The notes under the pieces: model-generated
The model's input: the letters and a program-made list of their open reading frames with translations, nothing else
What the model was told of the DNA's origin: nothing
Databases searched by the model: none
Part shown: positions 45,383 through 54,716 of the stretch, piece by piece
Layout of the letters: the number at the start of each line of letters is the position of its first letter
How positions within the stretch are numbered: the first letter of the stretch is position 1
Assembly (NCBI GenBank): GCA_020161395.1
Contig: JAIUOE010000001.1
Span: 558,001-622,000, forward strand
Length of the DNA: 64,000 nt
Source: Bacteroidota bacterium
GTDB lineage: Bacteria > Bacteroidota > Ignavibacteria > Ignavibacteriales > Ignavibacteriaceae
Direction: 5' to 3'
Position numbers and translations under genes: made by a program

Positions 45383-45408
45383 ATATTAACCAAATAAAAG
45401 GATACAAA

Positions 45409-46443
45409 ATGGGAATCTCACTGACAAGATTAAAACAGGAAATAAACGCCACAGATGCCGAAAAGATCAACGGTGGCTTCCATGAAACCGGATTCAACGA
45501 TTATGAGTTGATTATCGGTCATTTTGAGGGCACTCCGGGGAAGTGTCTTCCAATTTACAACGCCAAAGAAGATAAATGGTATGGCAGCGATGATACCGAT
45601 TCAGAGGAAACCAGGGATATCGAAGTCCAGTTTGATAGCACGGGTGAAGTGGTGCTGTTAGAAGACTACGGTGACCCAATCGACACTCTAAAAATCAGGA
45701 ACCTTTACGAGTTCCTGCAATACTTTAACAACCTGGATGGCTTTACAAACGAGGTCCTCAATGCACCTGTTAAGTTCAGGGAGTTCCCTTTGAGCGAAGT
45801 GGTGGAGGATGTGTACATCTCCGTAAACTACCCCGAGGATGAATCGATCCCGAAGGAAACATTCAGATTTGCGAAGAGAAGCGACCTCGAACCGGTAATC
45901 GGAAAGAAAACAATGGCATCACTTCTTGCCTGCATTTTCAACGACAAATTCAGTTTCCTCACTGACATCGGCAGTTGGTCACAGTTTTGCGAAGAGCACA
46001 AACTGCTTGAAAAGCTCGAAACAGTATCCTTTTCCGAAATCCCGGTATTCTATCACAACGAAGTCATTTCCAACTGTGATAACAGACTGTTCGCCGCCAT
46101 GCCCTATGCCGGTTTCAGACTGAAGCAAACATTCTCGGCACAATACTTTTTCGACTTTCTCACCACTTCATCCGAAGGAGAGAAATTCTTAAAAACCCTC
46201 TCGAAAAAGATCCGTAAAGGGGAATTCCCTGCCGATTACGGAATTGTTGCGCCCGATTCGCTCGTTTCGCAAATCAGATACTCGATCGAGCTGAGGGATC
46301 AAAAAAGGCTCCTCACCAATACCGTCAACCGTTTTATTCCGGCAGACCCTGCCACTGTGACCGGTCTGAAATCGCGACTCAAAAAGAGAAACGACAGCCT
46401 CGGCAATTTTGTATCCTCATACCTCGAAAACAACAAAGACTAA
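45409..46443 (+). CDS. Unrecognised protein of the 43.6-47.2 kb cluster
   Basis: A 344-residue cytoplasmic protein with no signal or membrane segment. It begins MGISLTRLKQEINATDAEKI, then has an acidic region (about 60-80) and a helical second half ending in a Lys/Asn-rich tail. It follows the protease-like gene by 26 bases with AAAGGA upstream, and precedes the next gene by 11 bases, so it is clearly in the same operon. No family recognised. Confidence 0.7.
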   Translation: MGISLTRLKQEINATDAEKINGGFHETGFNDYELIIGHFEGTPGKCLPIYNAKEDKWYGSDDTDSEETRDIEVQFDSTGEVVLLEDYGDPIDTLKIRNLYEFLQYFNNLDGFTNEVLNAPVKFREFPLSEVVEDVYISVNYPEDESIPKETFRFAKRSDLEPVIGKKTMASLLACIFNDKFSFLTDIGSWSQFCEEHKLLEKLETVSFSEIPVFYHNEVISNCDNRLFAAMPYAGFRLKQTFSAQYFFDFLTTSSEGEKFLKTLSKKIRKGEFPADYGIVAPDSLVSQIRYSIELRDQKRLLTNTVNRFIPADPATVTGLKSRLKKRNDSLGNFVSSYLENNKD

Positions 46444-46454
46444 AGGAGAAGGAA

Positions 46455-47249
46455 ATGGAAGAGAAATCAAAAGTTGAGCAGTTTGAAGAGAAGCTGGAGG
46501 AGTTTTTCAGGAATGAGGATGTGCAGGTTACTATTACACACGAATTCGACGAACCGGCAAAGGAGTTGATCGAAAAACTCGAACCAACTCCGGAAGAGCG
46601 GAAGGAGATGAAAGATATTCTTTATGATTATGAAGAGGCTGAACGAGATGCCCTTGAGGATATGCTCATTCAAGAACTGACCGAAAAAGTCGGCAGGTAT
46701 GGCGGAAACACTAATATCGTCAGGGATTGTGTAGCCTACTACAGAAGGCATGGTTATGCTGAGGATTCTGCACTTGAGACTTACGCCGACTTCGCCGAAC
46801 TTCCCGATGATGATGAAGACATATATTGGGGGAATTACTTCAAATTCTTCCCCGATGCAAAGATACCTGAAGGGATGGCAACCTATGATTACCTGAAGAT
46901 GCAGTATGAGATACGGCGTGAAAGAGATCACACATTCTTCGTCATTGACTGGTTTTTAATGGATGTGTGCTACAGGATTATTGAACTCAGATTCGGCAAA
47001 GCCCTCAGCAAGGATGATATCAGAACAATATACCGGGCAAACGATTTCAAAAACTTCTACCCCGAGTTTATCGAAGCATATAAGGGAGCTGCCTCTGCCT
47101 CCAAAGAGAAATCCAAAGAGATCGCCAGGGAATACTCCAAACTGCAATCAAAAACTAAAAGCACCGCCCGCCGTTTGTTGAAAATAACCCCCGAGCTGAA
47201 GATACCGGAGGAGGTGAAGCGGAGAATTCGGGGGGATTCAAATCCGTAA
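46455..47249 (+). CDS. Unrecognised highly charged helical protein, last gene of the cluster
   Basis: A 264-residue protein rich in Glu, Lys and Asp, almost all predicted helix. The first ~75 residues are strongly acidic and may form a coiled coil. The middle has YWGNYFKFFPDAKIPEG, and the C-terminus is basic (KSTARRLLKITPELKIPEE). AGGAGAAGG directly precedes the ATG. Function unknown; it may bind nucleic acid or another protein through the basic end. Confidence 0.7.
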   Translation: MEEKSKVEQFEEKLEEFFRNEDVQVTITHEFDEPAKELIEKLEPTPEERKEMKDILYDYEEAERDALEDMLIQELTEKVGRYGGNTNIVRDCVAYYRRHGYAEDSALETYADFAELPDDDEDIYWGNYFKFFPDAKIPEGMATYDYLKMQYEIRRERDHTFFVIDWFLMDVCYRIIELRFGKALSKDDIRTIYRANDFKNFYPEFIEAYKGAASASKEKSKEIAREYSKLQSKTKSTARRLLKITPELKIPEEVKRRIRGDSNP

Positions 47250-47258
47250 TAAGTTTAT

Positions 47259-47285
47259 GAGGGAGAGGGAGGAATCCCTCCCCTC
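47259..47285. terminator. Strong hairpin between convergent genes
   Basis: GAGGG(A)GAGGGA pairs with TCCCTCCCCTC around a GGAA loop, eleven pairs with one bulged A. It separates the 46455 gene from the convergent zinc-ribbon gene and probably ends both transcripts. Confidence 0.65.
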
Positions 47286-47300
47286 AAACAATTGTTTAAT

Positions 47301-47474
47301 CTACTTAGTTACTCTATAAATCTGTCCCTGACGGAACTCAATCCTGAATGTTTTGTGGCATTGCCGGCATTGAGCAGGGGATGACCCCGACCCTTTACTG
47401 CCTTCCGAAATACCAATTGTGAACTGCCCTGTGCTTCCACAGTGCGGACATGGGACGACTACTTTTTGTGACAT
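47301..47474 (-). CDS. Small zinc-ribbon protein
   Basis: A 57-residue protein from ATG 47474; a TTG at 47507 would add 11 residues but is less likely. Two cysteine pairs, CPHC and CRQC, about 28 residues apart, make a zinc ribbon, and the rest is polar and basic. Such proteins bind zinc and often nucleic acid or protein. It is the last minus-strand gene below the defence locus and may or may not belong to it. Confidence 0.6.
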   Translation of the reverse strand: MSQKVVVPCPHCGSTGQFTIGISEGSKGSGSSPAQCRQCHKTFRIEFRQGQIYRVTK

Positions 47475-47568
47475 TTTGGATACATCTATTGTTTTATTTA
47501 TAATCAAAATTTTAATTTGCGCTGTGGATTAATACAAGTCATCAATACTAATATTTTATCGAACCAAT

Positions 47569-47841
47569 TTATTCAGTTCCAGATTTTCGAATGATTATTT
47601 GAAAATTCAATGCGTGCGATATTCTTTCGAGATAGTCAACCGAGATTGCAAAATTTCCGTTTTCGATTTTTGAAAGTGTCGATCTGCTAATACCAAGAAC
47701 TTCAGCCAATTGTTTCTGATTATATCCTTTTGACCTTCGAATCTCCATGATTGCCGTTCCAATTTCTTTTCTTAGTATCTTGGAACCCTTGGAATCAGGG
47801 TACAAAACCACAACATCATGTTCCGAAGACATAAAAGCCAT
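47569..47841 (-). CDS. XRE-family helix-turn-helix regulator
   Basis: A 90-residue DNA-binding protein. The helix-turn-helix is NQKQLAEVLGISRSTLSKIE (about 41-60), preceded by IMEIRRSKGY and followed by the usual ISVDYLERISHAL helix. Starts at residue 1 or at M4 are both possible. It overlaps the end of the upstream 133-residue gene by 26 bases, so they form a pair. It lies at the 3' side of the DISARM-like operon, and class 2 DISARM loci are often accompanied by such regulators; control of the operon is inferred. Confidence 0.85.
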   Translation of the reverse strand: MAFMSSEHDVVVLYPDSKGSKILRKEIGTAIMEIRRSKGYNQKQLAEVLGISRSTLSKIENGNFAISVDYLERISHALNFQIIIRKSGTE

Positions 47842-48217
47842 CGTGCTGTATGCCGGATTTATCTATTATTGTAAGTTGACAATTTGTAATTACCTTCCGC
47901 TCATCTCTGGACATTTCAAGAAATATTTCTTTGTCCTTGGCTGATATTACCCTTCCGTTAACCTCACTACCATCTCTTTTAATCAATGAGACTGTTTCAC
48001 CAATCATTTCGGTGGCTGATACTCTGACTTCTTCCAAATGGGAACTCTTGACCGTTAAGACAGGTGGAAATTGAAAATTAAAATTCAATGGTTTGATTGC
48101 AGCACGATTTGAGGTTTCATCATCCGAAATTTCAACGATGACATAGATTTGTGTCGGGTCTTCGTCGGGAAGAGGTGTGTGAAATCGAACTATCTGACCA
48201 GCTTTTAAAGTCTTCAT
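47816..48217 (-). CDS. Unrecognised 133-residue protein paired with the XRE regulator
   Basis: Beta-rich protein starting MKTLKAGQIVRFHTPLPDED. The first half reads like a small barrel (IYVIVEISDDE, RAAIKPLNFNFQFPP). The second half, with ETVSLIKRDGSEVNGRVIS, resembles an Sm/SH3-like strand set, and it ends with a short ITNCQLTIIDKSGI strand pair. Small proteins of this kind next to XRE regulators occur in Bacteroidota, so they may act together as an antitoxin-like or sensor pair. Its start lies 123 bases below drmB. Confidence 0.55.
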   Translation of the reverse strand: MKTLKAGQIVRFHTPLPDEDPTQIYVIVEISDDETSNRAAIKPLNFNFQFPPVLTVKSSHLEEVRVSATEMIGETVSLIKRDGSEVNGRVISAKDKEIFLEMSRDERKVITNCQLTIIDKSGIQHDGFYVFGT

Positions 48218-48340
48218 ATAAATTCTCTTGGATTATAAAAAAATGTTATGTGCAATATATTGAACATGCTGCAAAAAGTCAAAATCTTTCAACTTAACAT
48301 GAAATTTTGTTGACCTGATATTGAATCCAAAGATTCTGGA

Positions 48341-50551
48341 TTACAATAAATCCTTAAAAAAACCGAATTTCTCATCAATGAGTGCTCGCCGGTCTAAAGA
48401 GAGATTCATTTCTTCACAGGCAGTTTCAGAAACCATCGAACACGAAAAACAAGAGGCTAAGTTTAAATTATACAATCCGTTTGGCTCATTCAACCAGCAA
48501 AGCGGGTCTGCTGAACATGACATAGCTCTCCTGAGACTTTTACCAAACAAGTTGGAAAAAAGGGAAGGTGTTGCCTGCTGTATCAACCCACCCATACTCC
48601 CTTCCGAACCATCTACTGTATAAATAAGGAAGCCACTCATGGTGTCAGAGATGTACAATCTTTCTACGAGGCTCGCGGTCGGGTAACCGCATGAGTATTC
48701 AAGCTCTCGCATCAAAAGATGTGATAAGGTGTGAATCAATAACTTTTTGGGACCTTTATTTAGAAGATCTTGTTTTAGGTGATAACCAGACTCATTTGAA
48801 TCAAGTTGCCGATTGAAGAAATATTCATATACATCCTGAGGCAGATTACTCTCCCATTCCTTTATTTTATTCTGGTCAAGTACAACGAAAATGCCTTCGC
48901 CATAACTTACCCATCCGGGGATAGCGTAAACTTCTTCTGGTACACCCGAGTAAATTGGCCTAAGAGATCCATTCCTATGGGTGGCACCGTTAACCTCAAT
49001 CTCATAATACGGGGTAACTCTGGAAAAACCAGCCTGTACTTTAGTAACACAAAGTTTACCAATTCTTTTAATCTGTGCAAAATAGCTCATAAGACTTTCA
49101 GGTAAATCGACATTGTCGTAGGTTAATTTAGCATCAGAATAAGAATCTTTATTTGAAAAAAATGTATATTCCTGAGCACGATATTCTTCATCGTTGAGAG
49201 CGTTAGTCGCCTCTGCATTTAAAAATGAAATTCTTAACTCTTCGATGATGGCATCAAGACTCCCAATCTCCAAACCATTGTCCAATGCGTAATCCATTCT
49301 ATCCGCTGGCTCAAGGAAGATTTTATCATAATAGCTATTCCAGATTTGAACTCGGCTGAGTGTGGGATCATTTTCGATTCTTCTCTTGTAAAATACTTCT
49401 ATCGGTCGGAGAAGAAAATGGTTGATTTCCTCCGTTCTGGGAATAAAAAGGCTCGATTTCCCAAGGGGGAAATATACGCTGTTACCTGTAACTAAGGATA
49501 CCTGCATATGCTCAGATTGACCAGGATTTCCTGCACAATGACAATTATCATTGTTCCAGCTTATACCCCATTCCCATGGTTTCTCTCCTATGCAAAAAGG
49601 TTTAAGATTGTTAATTCCATCAAGCGAGACTTTCGGAGAATTATCTTCACCGGAGCCCATTTTACAAGCGGTACACTCTAAAAAAACACTCCCGAATCCT
49701 TCTCCTCTGGTTTTGCTTTCACTCCATTTTAACTCAGGTCTACTACAACAGTCCTTCATCCTAAAAAGAAAGCTACCATTATCATTTTGCTCATTTTCAA
49801 GGTTATTTAGTAACAATTGAGTTTTCCACCGCAAATATTTTGACCAAGGGATATCGGACAAATGTCCATTTCGACAAATCAGAATTAAATTTAACTGTTC
49901 CAGTTGTCGATAAAGTTTTATTTGCTTGTCAAAGTATTTGACAGATATATCCTTCCCGCCCTTTTTAACAATACCATTTGAATCCCTTGGTGGAACAAAG
50001 GCTGCTTCAGGTAACAATCGATTCAGTAGTGTATCGTGTTTACTTGTCCACTCTATTTTCCACTTATCATATTTCATTAATCGACCAAATCCATTCTTAA
50101 ACCATTTTGGGAAATGGGACGCGGTTAACATAAAGCTAGTTGCCTTTACCTCTTCCGGCAATATTTGTCTTATTGGATGATTTTCCCAATTTGGTTCATT
50201 AGAATAGTCAATAAGAGACATTGATGGTATCTCGATGAGAGATGTCAGATTATTAAGACCGAGAGAAGTGCGAAGATATTCAATGAATCTGAAGTCATCA
50301 ATAATGGTTATGCCTTGTCCGATCAAAGATGAACGGGCAGCTTTGTAAGCTTGAAAATTAGAACCACGAGCAGCTTCTATCGCTGTCCTTATTAAAGGTT
50401 TTGCATTCCGAATGAAAGGCCAGTGGTCGATTGAATCTATAAGAAAATAATAACCCATTTTGGACACAATAATCGATCCTACACCTGAAGTCGAAGAAAT
50501 AATTTTACTCTTGTCAACCGGTTCGTTATACTGGGTAGATTTCACTATCAT
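48341..50551 (-). CDS. drmB: DISARM DrmB-like protein (DUF1998)
   Basis: A 736-residue protein. The DUF1998 domain is at the C-terminus, with HTLSHLLMRELEYSCGYPTA from about residue 607, then GSEGSMGGLIQQA, and a cysteine cluster at about 679, 685, 701, 704 and 712 that probably binds zinc. A further cysteine set lies around CCSRPELKW and LECTACKMG in the middle. DrmB partners the DrmA helicase in all described DISARM systems, where the pair loads on unmethylated incoming DNA. The start is four bases after drmA. Length and domain place it firmly in the family. Confidence 0.85.
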   Translation of the reverse strand: MIVKSTQYNEPVDKSKIISSTSGVGSIIVSKMGYYFLIDSIDHWPFIRNAKPLIRTAIEAARGSNFQAYKAARSSLIGQGITIIDDFRFIEYLRTSLGLNNLTSLIEIPSMSLIDYSNEPNWENHPIRQILPEEVKATSFMLTASHFPKWFKNGFGRLMKYDKWKIEWTSKHDTLLNRLLPEAAFVPPRDSNGIVKKGGKDISVKYFDKQIKLYRQLEQLNLILICRNGHLSDIPWSKYLRWKTQLLLNNLENEQNDNGSFLFRMKDCCSRPELKWSESKTRGEGFGSVFLECTACKMGSGEDNSPKVSLDGINNLKPFCIGEKPWEWGISWNNDNCHCAGNPGQSEHMQVSLVTGNSVYFPLGKSSLFIPRTEEINHFLLRPIEVFYKRRIENDPTLSRVQIWNSYYDKIFLEPADRMDYALDNGLEIGSLDAIIEELRISFLNAEATNALNDEEYRAQEYTFFSNKDSYSDAKLTYDNVDLPESLMSYFAQIKRIGKLCVTKVQAGFSRVTPYYEIEVNGATHRNGSLRPIYSGVPEEVYAIPGWVSYGEGIFVVLDQNKIKEWESNLPQDVYEYFFNRQLDSNESGYHLKQDLLNKGPKKLLIHTLSHLLMRELEYSCGYPTASLVERLYISDTMSGFLIYTVDGSEGSMGGLIQQATPSLFSNLFGKSLRRAMSCSADPLCWLNEPNGLYNLNLASCFSCSMVSETACEEMNLSLDRRALIDEKFGFFKDLL

Positions 50552-50555
50552 TTGA

Positions 50556-53500
50556 TTACCTCAATTCAATTTTAATTGCTGCTTGTTGTTCTATTATCCT
50601 CAATGATTGGTTAACCTTCCAAATCTGACTGTGAACATTATCTTCATATTCATCAATGTCAACATAAAGAGCCGTCTGATTTCGTGATGGGGAGTTGAAT
50701 ACAAACCGTTGACTATCTTGAACAGAATTCGCTTTATTTGCCCAGTCGTCCAACATCTGATTTATCAGATTTTCAATTTGTTCAAGAACTCCTTCGTTCA
50801 AAAGCGACCTGATTGAATCCTGAAAACCGTTAGCATTATCTGTAACGAAACGGTATCTTCTTTTAAATTCCTCGAGAAACCTTGAGACAAAGTCCACCCT
50901 CTCTTGCAAATCATTAAGGCTGCTTATATTTGAGGCATTGTTCCTGTCTGTAAAATTTGACTCTAAATGTCTCAACATTGTTGCAAAATAAAGTGGAAAA
51001 TACTTTTCCAAAGCCTTGGGAGTGAAAGGGGTAATGGAAATCGGCTCTACAAAGCTATATATTTTACTGTGAAAACCTGAGAAGCGCTCGAAATGAGAAA
51101 TATCTCTTGCCCTAAATGGATTGTGTAAAGTCACTACCAATCCGGGATTCTCACGGGCGACCCTGCTTGAAGCCTGAATATACTCTGATAAGTTTCTCGG
51201 CATAGAATTGACTAACATAGTGTTTAATCGTGGTACATCGATTCCCACGGAAATCATGTTCGTTGCCAAGACTATGTCTGTTACTTTTGAATAACCTGCT
51301 TCTGTCAATTGCGTCCAAGGTTTTTTCAATTTTTCTAAATTATTTTTAACCTTATAGCCTTCGATTCTCCCTGTCATTTCAGTAGGATCAAGGGCAAAAG
51401 TATAAAGACCTTGGAGTAGTTTATTAGGCCTCACAACTCTATGGAAAACCTTTCTCACTTCTTTGATCAAATAAGAGGAAGTTTGTGCATCAGTTTTTCC
51501 TAAATCCTTAAGACTGTTGAAGTAGGCGATGACCGTGTGAAAGTTATCCATTACTTTATTGAAGTCAGCACTTGTTTCTTCGCCGGAAACCGGGTAATGT
51601 TTCATCAGAGTAACTGCACGATGGGTAAGTAAAATGGCTAAAATTCTCATTTGCGACCATATCTGAGTCCTGCCGGTTGGTAGCACACCTAAATATCTTC
51701 TTTTGGATTCATATTCATGCGTGCTTAAATCTGCAGTGTTAAAATTTCTCTTATAAAATGCAAAAAAAGAATCATCAATATCAATGCCTGGTTTTGGGAA
51801 AATATTTAGCCTTCTGTTATACAATGCGACAATTTGTAGTTCTGTGTTTCTTGTTGTTGCCGTAGACGAAATTATTTTCGGTCGTTTACCATCCTCCCTT
51901 TCGCAGAGTTTGTCAATCACTGTTTCAAACAAAGCTACTGCGGTTCCAAGTGGACCCAGTAACAAGTGAAGTTCGTCTTGGATAATCAGTTCTGGTGGTA
52001 TATACCCATCCATTGGTCTCCAATTTTCCCAATTCCCTCGTCCAAAAAGCCGTCTGGAATCATCACCTCTGCTTGTCCTCTCGGATGAGGCTTTGTGAGC
52101 CAATTGAGCAAATTTATCTACCGTTCCAAATAGAAGGGTGGGTGGATTTTCATAAATATCCTCATCGCACAAAGTCACCGGTATTGGGCCTTGAAAATAT
52201 TGGTCGGCGTGATCAGGAATGTCAAAATTAAAACTGCAAAAAGAGTTCGAACACTTTAATAATAGCTTATGCTCAAGGAAATTATTACCAACATCCCCAG
52301 GTAGTTGCGTCTCACCAGCTAATCCAGATCCACACCATAGACATTGTTCCAAAGGGATTTTTGATGGTTTATTGTCCCGTAATTTTTGCATTTCAACCGC
52401 GAGTGATTTGTCACCGATCCTTTTATTCGGAAGTGATTCTTTCCCCAGCCATAACCCGATAGTTACAGGTTCGACACCCAGAATACCGGGTTCCCATCTT
52501 CTAAGAAGTTCTAAAGCCATTATCAAGGTGGTGGCTCTTTGAAATTGTTGTAATGTGAGCAATCGGAGGGTATATCTCATCAATACTGCAGTACCACCCC
52601 CGCGTATTCCAAATGTTTTTCGACGGTTTATGATTGACAAAGCTATTAAACCAAGATAGGCTTCTGTTTTGCCACCACCTGTCGGGAACCACACGAGATC
52701 AACGAAATCATTTCTTGTACAATACTCTTCAGTTTCAAATATGCCATCCAGATTTAAAAGTATGAAAGCCAACTGGAACGGACGCCAGGATACCATCGAA
52801 TTACCGAAAATTAGCTCAGATTGATTTGAGTAAAAATTCGAATCGAAATTTTCGAACTCTTCTGTCAGAAGTGGTTTAACTTTATCATTCTTCACACTGG
52901 CTGAATGCCAAAGCTGCATAAACATTGCTGAATTCATCAGCCTGAATGAGTTCATCCGATTGTCATCACCAAGAAAATAATCAAGATTTCTTGACATCCT
53001 GTTATAATCAGCTCGGCATAAGTCCAGATTTGATAAGACAGGTGACAAGGAATCCTCAGCATTGGCTCGCCCTCTTGTTTTATCAATCCAGGATAAGTAA
53101 GCATCTACAAAACTTCTAAGTGATTCTCGAATTTGCTGATTGGTGGTCTCAGAAAAAGTTGACAGCCATTTAAATCTTAGAGAATTTGTGTCGAATTCAA
53201 ATTTTTTCGGTTTTCTCGCCTCTCCTTCGATTGTAACTTCTAATTTGTTTCTTGGGGTTGTATCTACATCCGGTACATCATAAGAAGGTAAATATTCTGT
53301 ATGAACAGTCATTTTCCCCTCCTGACTTTTATACCACGCAACTGAACATCCATGACCAGTTCCATATTCTTTAAACTCGCGATAGAGAATCTGTTCTCTT
53401 AATTCTTCAGCATCATCTCCAATTTCTTCATAGCCATTGTTGTTTACTGGTAAAATTGAAGAACTCGAGACATATAAAATGGTTCCAAAGAAACTACGAG

Positions 53501-54716
53501 AATTCACATCATCCTGTACAACTGAATAATAACTTTCGTTTTCTGGTCCCCCCTGAAAAGGAGTGCTGCTGTTAACTAACTGTAACTTAACATAATAACT
53601 ATGCTCATTATGAATATGAGACCGAGTAATTCTGATGTTCATTGAGATAGAAGATTTTTCACCATCTCGGAGCTCTTCTGAATATAAGTTCAATTTTGCA
53701 TTTTTTCCAAAAGTAAAATTTTTTGATCTTTCCCCATCTCTAAACTTAATTTCATTTGGATTCACCAAGTCACTAAATTTCCGCTCGACCAAAATTCTGT
53801 CACACTCCCAGATTCCTTTTCCTCCAGAGAAACTCGCTAACTTTAGAGCGTCCTTAATATGAGCGCTTGCGTTTTCAAAAAGTTCTATCTCTTGTGCAAT
53901 CTTGATGAAGTCGGCAGAATTCTGATGTTCGGAACTTATCAAATAAAAACACTTTTTGTAAATGGTTGAAAGTTGAGCTTTCTCTGGCAACCCTAATCCA
54001 AGATTATTCAAAGCTGGGATTAAATGAGAGGCTCTCCGAGATTCCAACTCTTCAAGCTTTTTCCACATATTTTTGTGTGTTTCACCCTTGTCTTTCGGTA
54101 CTTGGATTAAATAATTTTTACCGAATTCCACTAAGAGAATTTGGTTATCAGATTGATATCCTTCGTTTACCTCTCCGACCAATTTACTCATATATTCAAT
54201 CGGACATTCAACCAATAAATAAAATGGATTTGTATCCTTTACCGAAAGAGAACTTATTTTTCTGTATCGGCGAGCTTCTACTTTAATTTCGACATCGTTC
54301 CAACTGACATCGCTTTTAACGGAGAATGTCAATCCCATTGAAATGGGGTAGAGTTGCGATGCCTCAGTTATCTCATAAAATTCTTCAACCGGTTCATCAT
54401 TACCGGGATTGTCTTCTTGTTCTTCGCCTACAGATTCTCCGTTAACAGTATCCTCATCTTGTTCTGTGGTTTTCGGTACTGAAAGGCTGTTAAAAATTTC
54501 TTGAGGTGCAGCGGGAGGAAACAATATTCCAGTACTGTAAATACTGGCTGGCGGTAAATCAAGAATTTCATAAAAGTTATTAAGTGGGCTATCATCAATA
54601 ATCCTGCTATTTTCGTTGTGTTTCAATCTATTGATGATTCTGTATCCCATGGCTCCTGGACCCATAGTTTGTTCTCTGATAAACTTACAAAGTTCATCTC
54701 TTTTTTCTCTAATCAT
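50556..54716 (-). CDS. drmA: DISARM DrmA-like helicase
   Basis: A 1386-residue SF2 helicase-like protein. Walker A is FPTGGGKT at 677-684, motif II is QDELH at 913-917 (a DEAH variant typical of DrmA), motif III is SSTAT, and motif VI is QASSRVAR from 1181. The N-terminal ~650 residues are unassigned and beta-rich, with an acidic low-complexity stretch near 90-120. DrmA is the core ATPase of DISARM. It overlaps the upstream 834-residue gene by eight bases, so the genes are coupled. Catalytic motifs look intact. Confidence 0.87.
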   Translation of the reverse strand: MIREKRDELCKFIREQTMGPGAMGYRIINRLKHNENSRIIDDSPLNNFYEILDLPPASIYSTGILFPPAAPQEIFNSLSVPKTTEQDEDTVNGESVGEEQEDNPGNDEPVEEFYEITEASQLYPISMGLTFSVKSDVSWNDVEIKVEARRYRKISSLSVKDTNPFYLLVECPIEYMSKLVGEVNEGYQSDNQILLVEFGKNYLIQVPKDKGETHKNMWKKLEELESRRASHLIPALNNLGLGLPEKAQLSTIYKKCFYLISSEHQNSADFIKIAQEIELFENASAHIKDALKLASFSGGKGIWECDRILVERKFSDLVNPNEIKFRDGERSKNFTFGKNAKLNLYSEELRDGEKSSISMNIRITRSHIHNEHSYYVKLQLVNSSTPFQGGPENESYYSVVQDDVNSRSFFGTILYVSSSSILPVNNNGYEEIGDDAEELREQILYREFKEYGTGHGCSVAWYKSQEGKMTVHTEYLPSYDVPDVDTTPRNKLEVTIEGEARKPKKFEFDTNSLRFKWLSTFSETTNQQIRESLRSFVDAYLSWIDKTRGRANAEDSLSPVLSNLDLCRADYNRMSRNLDYFLGDDNRMNSFRLMNSAMFMQLWHSASVKNDKVKPLLTEEFENFDSNFYSNQSELIFGNSMVSWRPFQLAFILLNLDGIFETEEYCTRNDFVDLVWFPTGGGKTEAYLGLIALSIINRRKTFGIRGGGTAVLMRYTLRLLTLQQFQRATTLIMALELLRRWEPGILGVEPVTIGLWLGKESLPNKRIGDKSLAVEMQKLRDNKPSKIPLEQCLWCGSGLAGETQLPGDVGNNFLEHKLLLKCSNSFCSFNFDIPDHADQYFQGPIPVTLCDEDIYENPPTLLFGTVDKFAQLAHKASSERTSRGDDSRRLFGRGNWENWRPMDGYIPPELIIQDELHLLLGPLGTAVALFETVIDKLCEREDGKRPKIISSTATTRNTELQIVALYNRRLNIFPKPGIDIDDSFFAFYKRNFNTADLSTHEYESKRRYLGVLPTGRTQIWSQMRILAILLTHRAVTLMKHYPVSGEETSADFNKVMDNFHTVIAYFNSLKDLGKTDAQTSSYLIKEVRKVFHRVVRPNKLLQGLYTFALDPTEMTGRIEGYKVKNNLEKLKKPWTQLTEAGYSKVTDIVLATNMISVGIDVPRLNTMLVNSMPRNLSEYIQASSRVARENPGLVVTLHNPFRARDISHFERFSGFHSKIYSFVEPISITPFTPKALEKYFPLYFATMLRHLESNFTDRNNASNISSLNDLQERVDFVSRFLEEFKRRYRFVTDNANGFQDSIRSLLNEGVLEQIENLINQMLDDWANKANSVQDSQRFVFNSPSRNQTALYVDIDEYEDNVHSQIWKVNQSLRIIEQQAAIKIELR

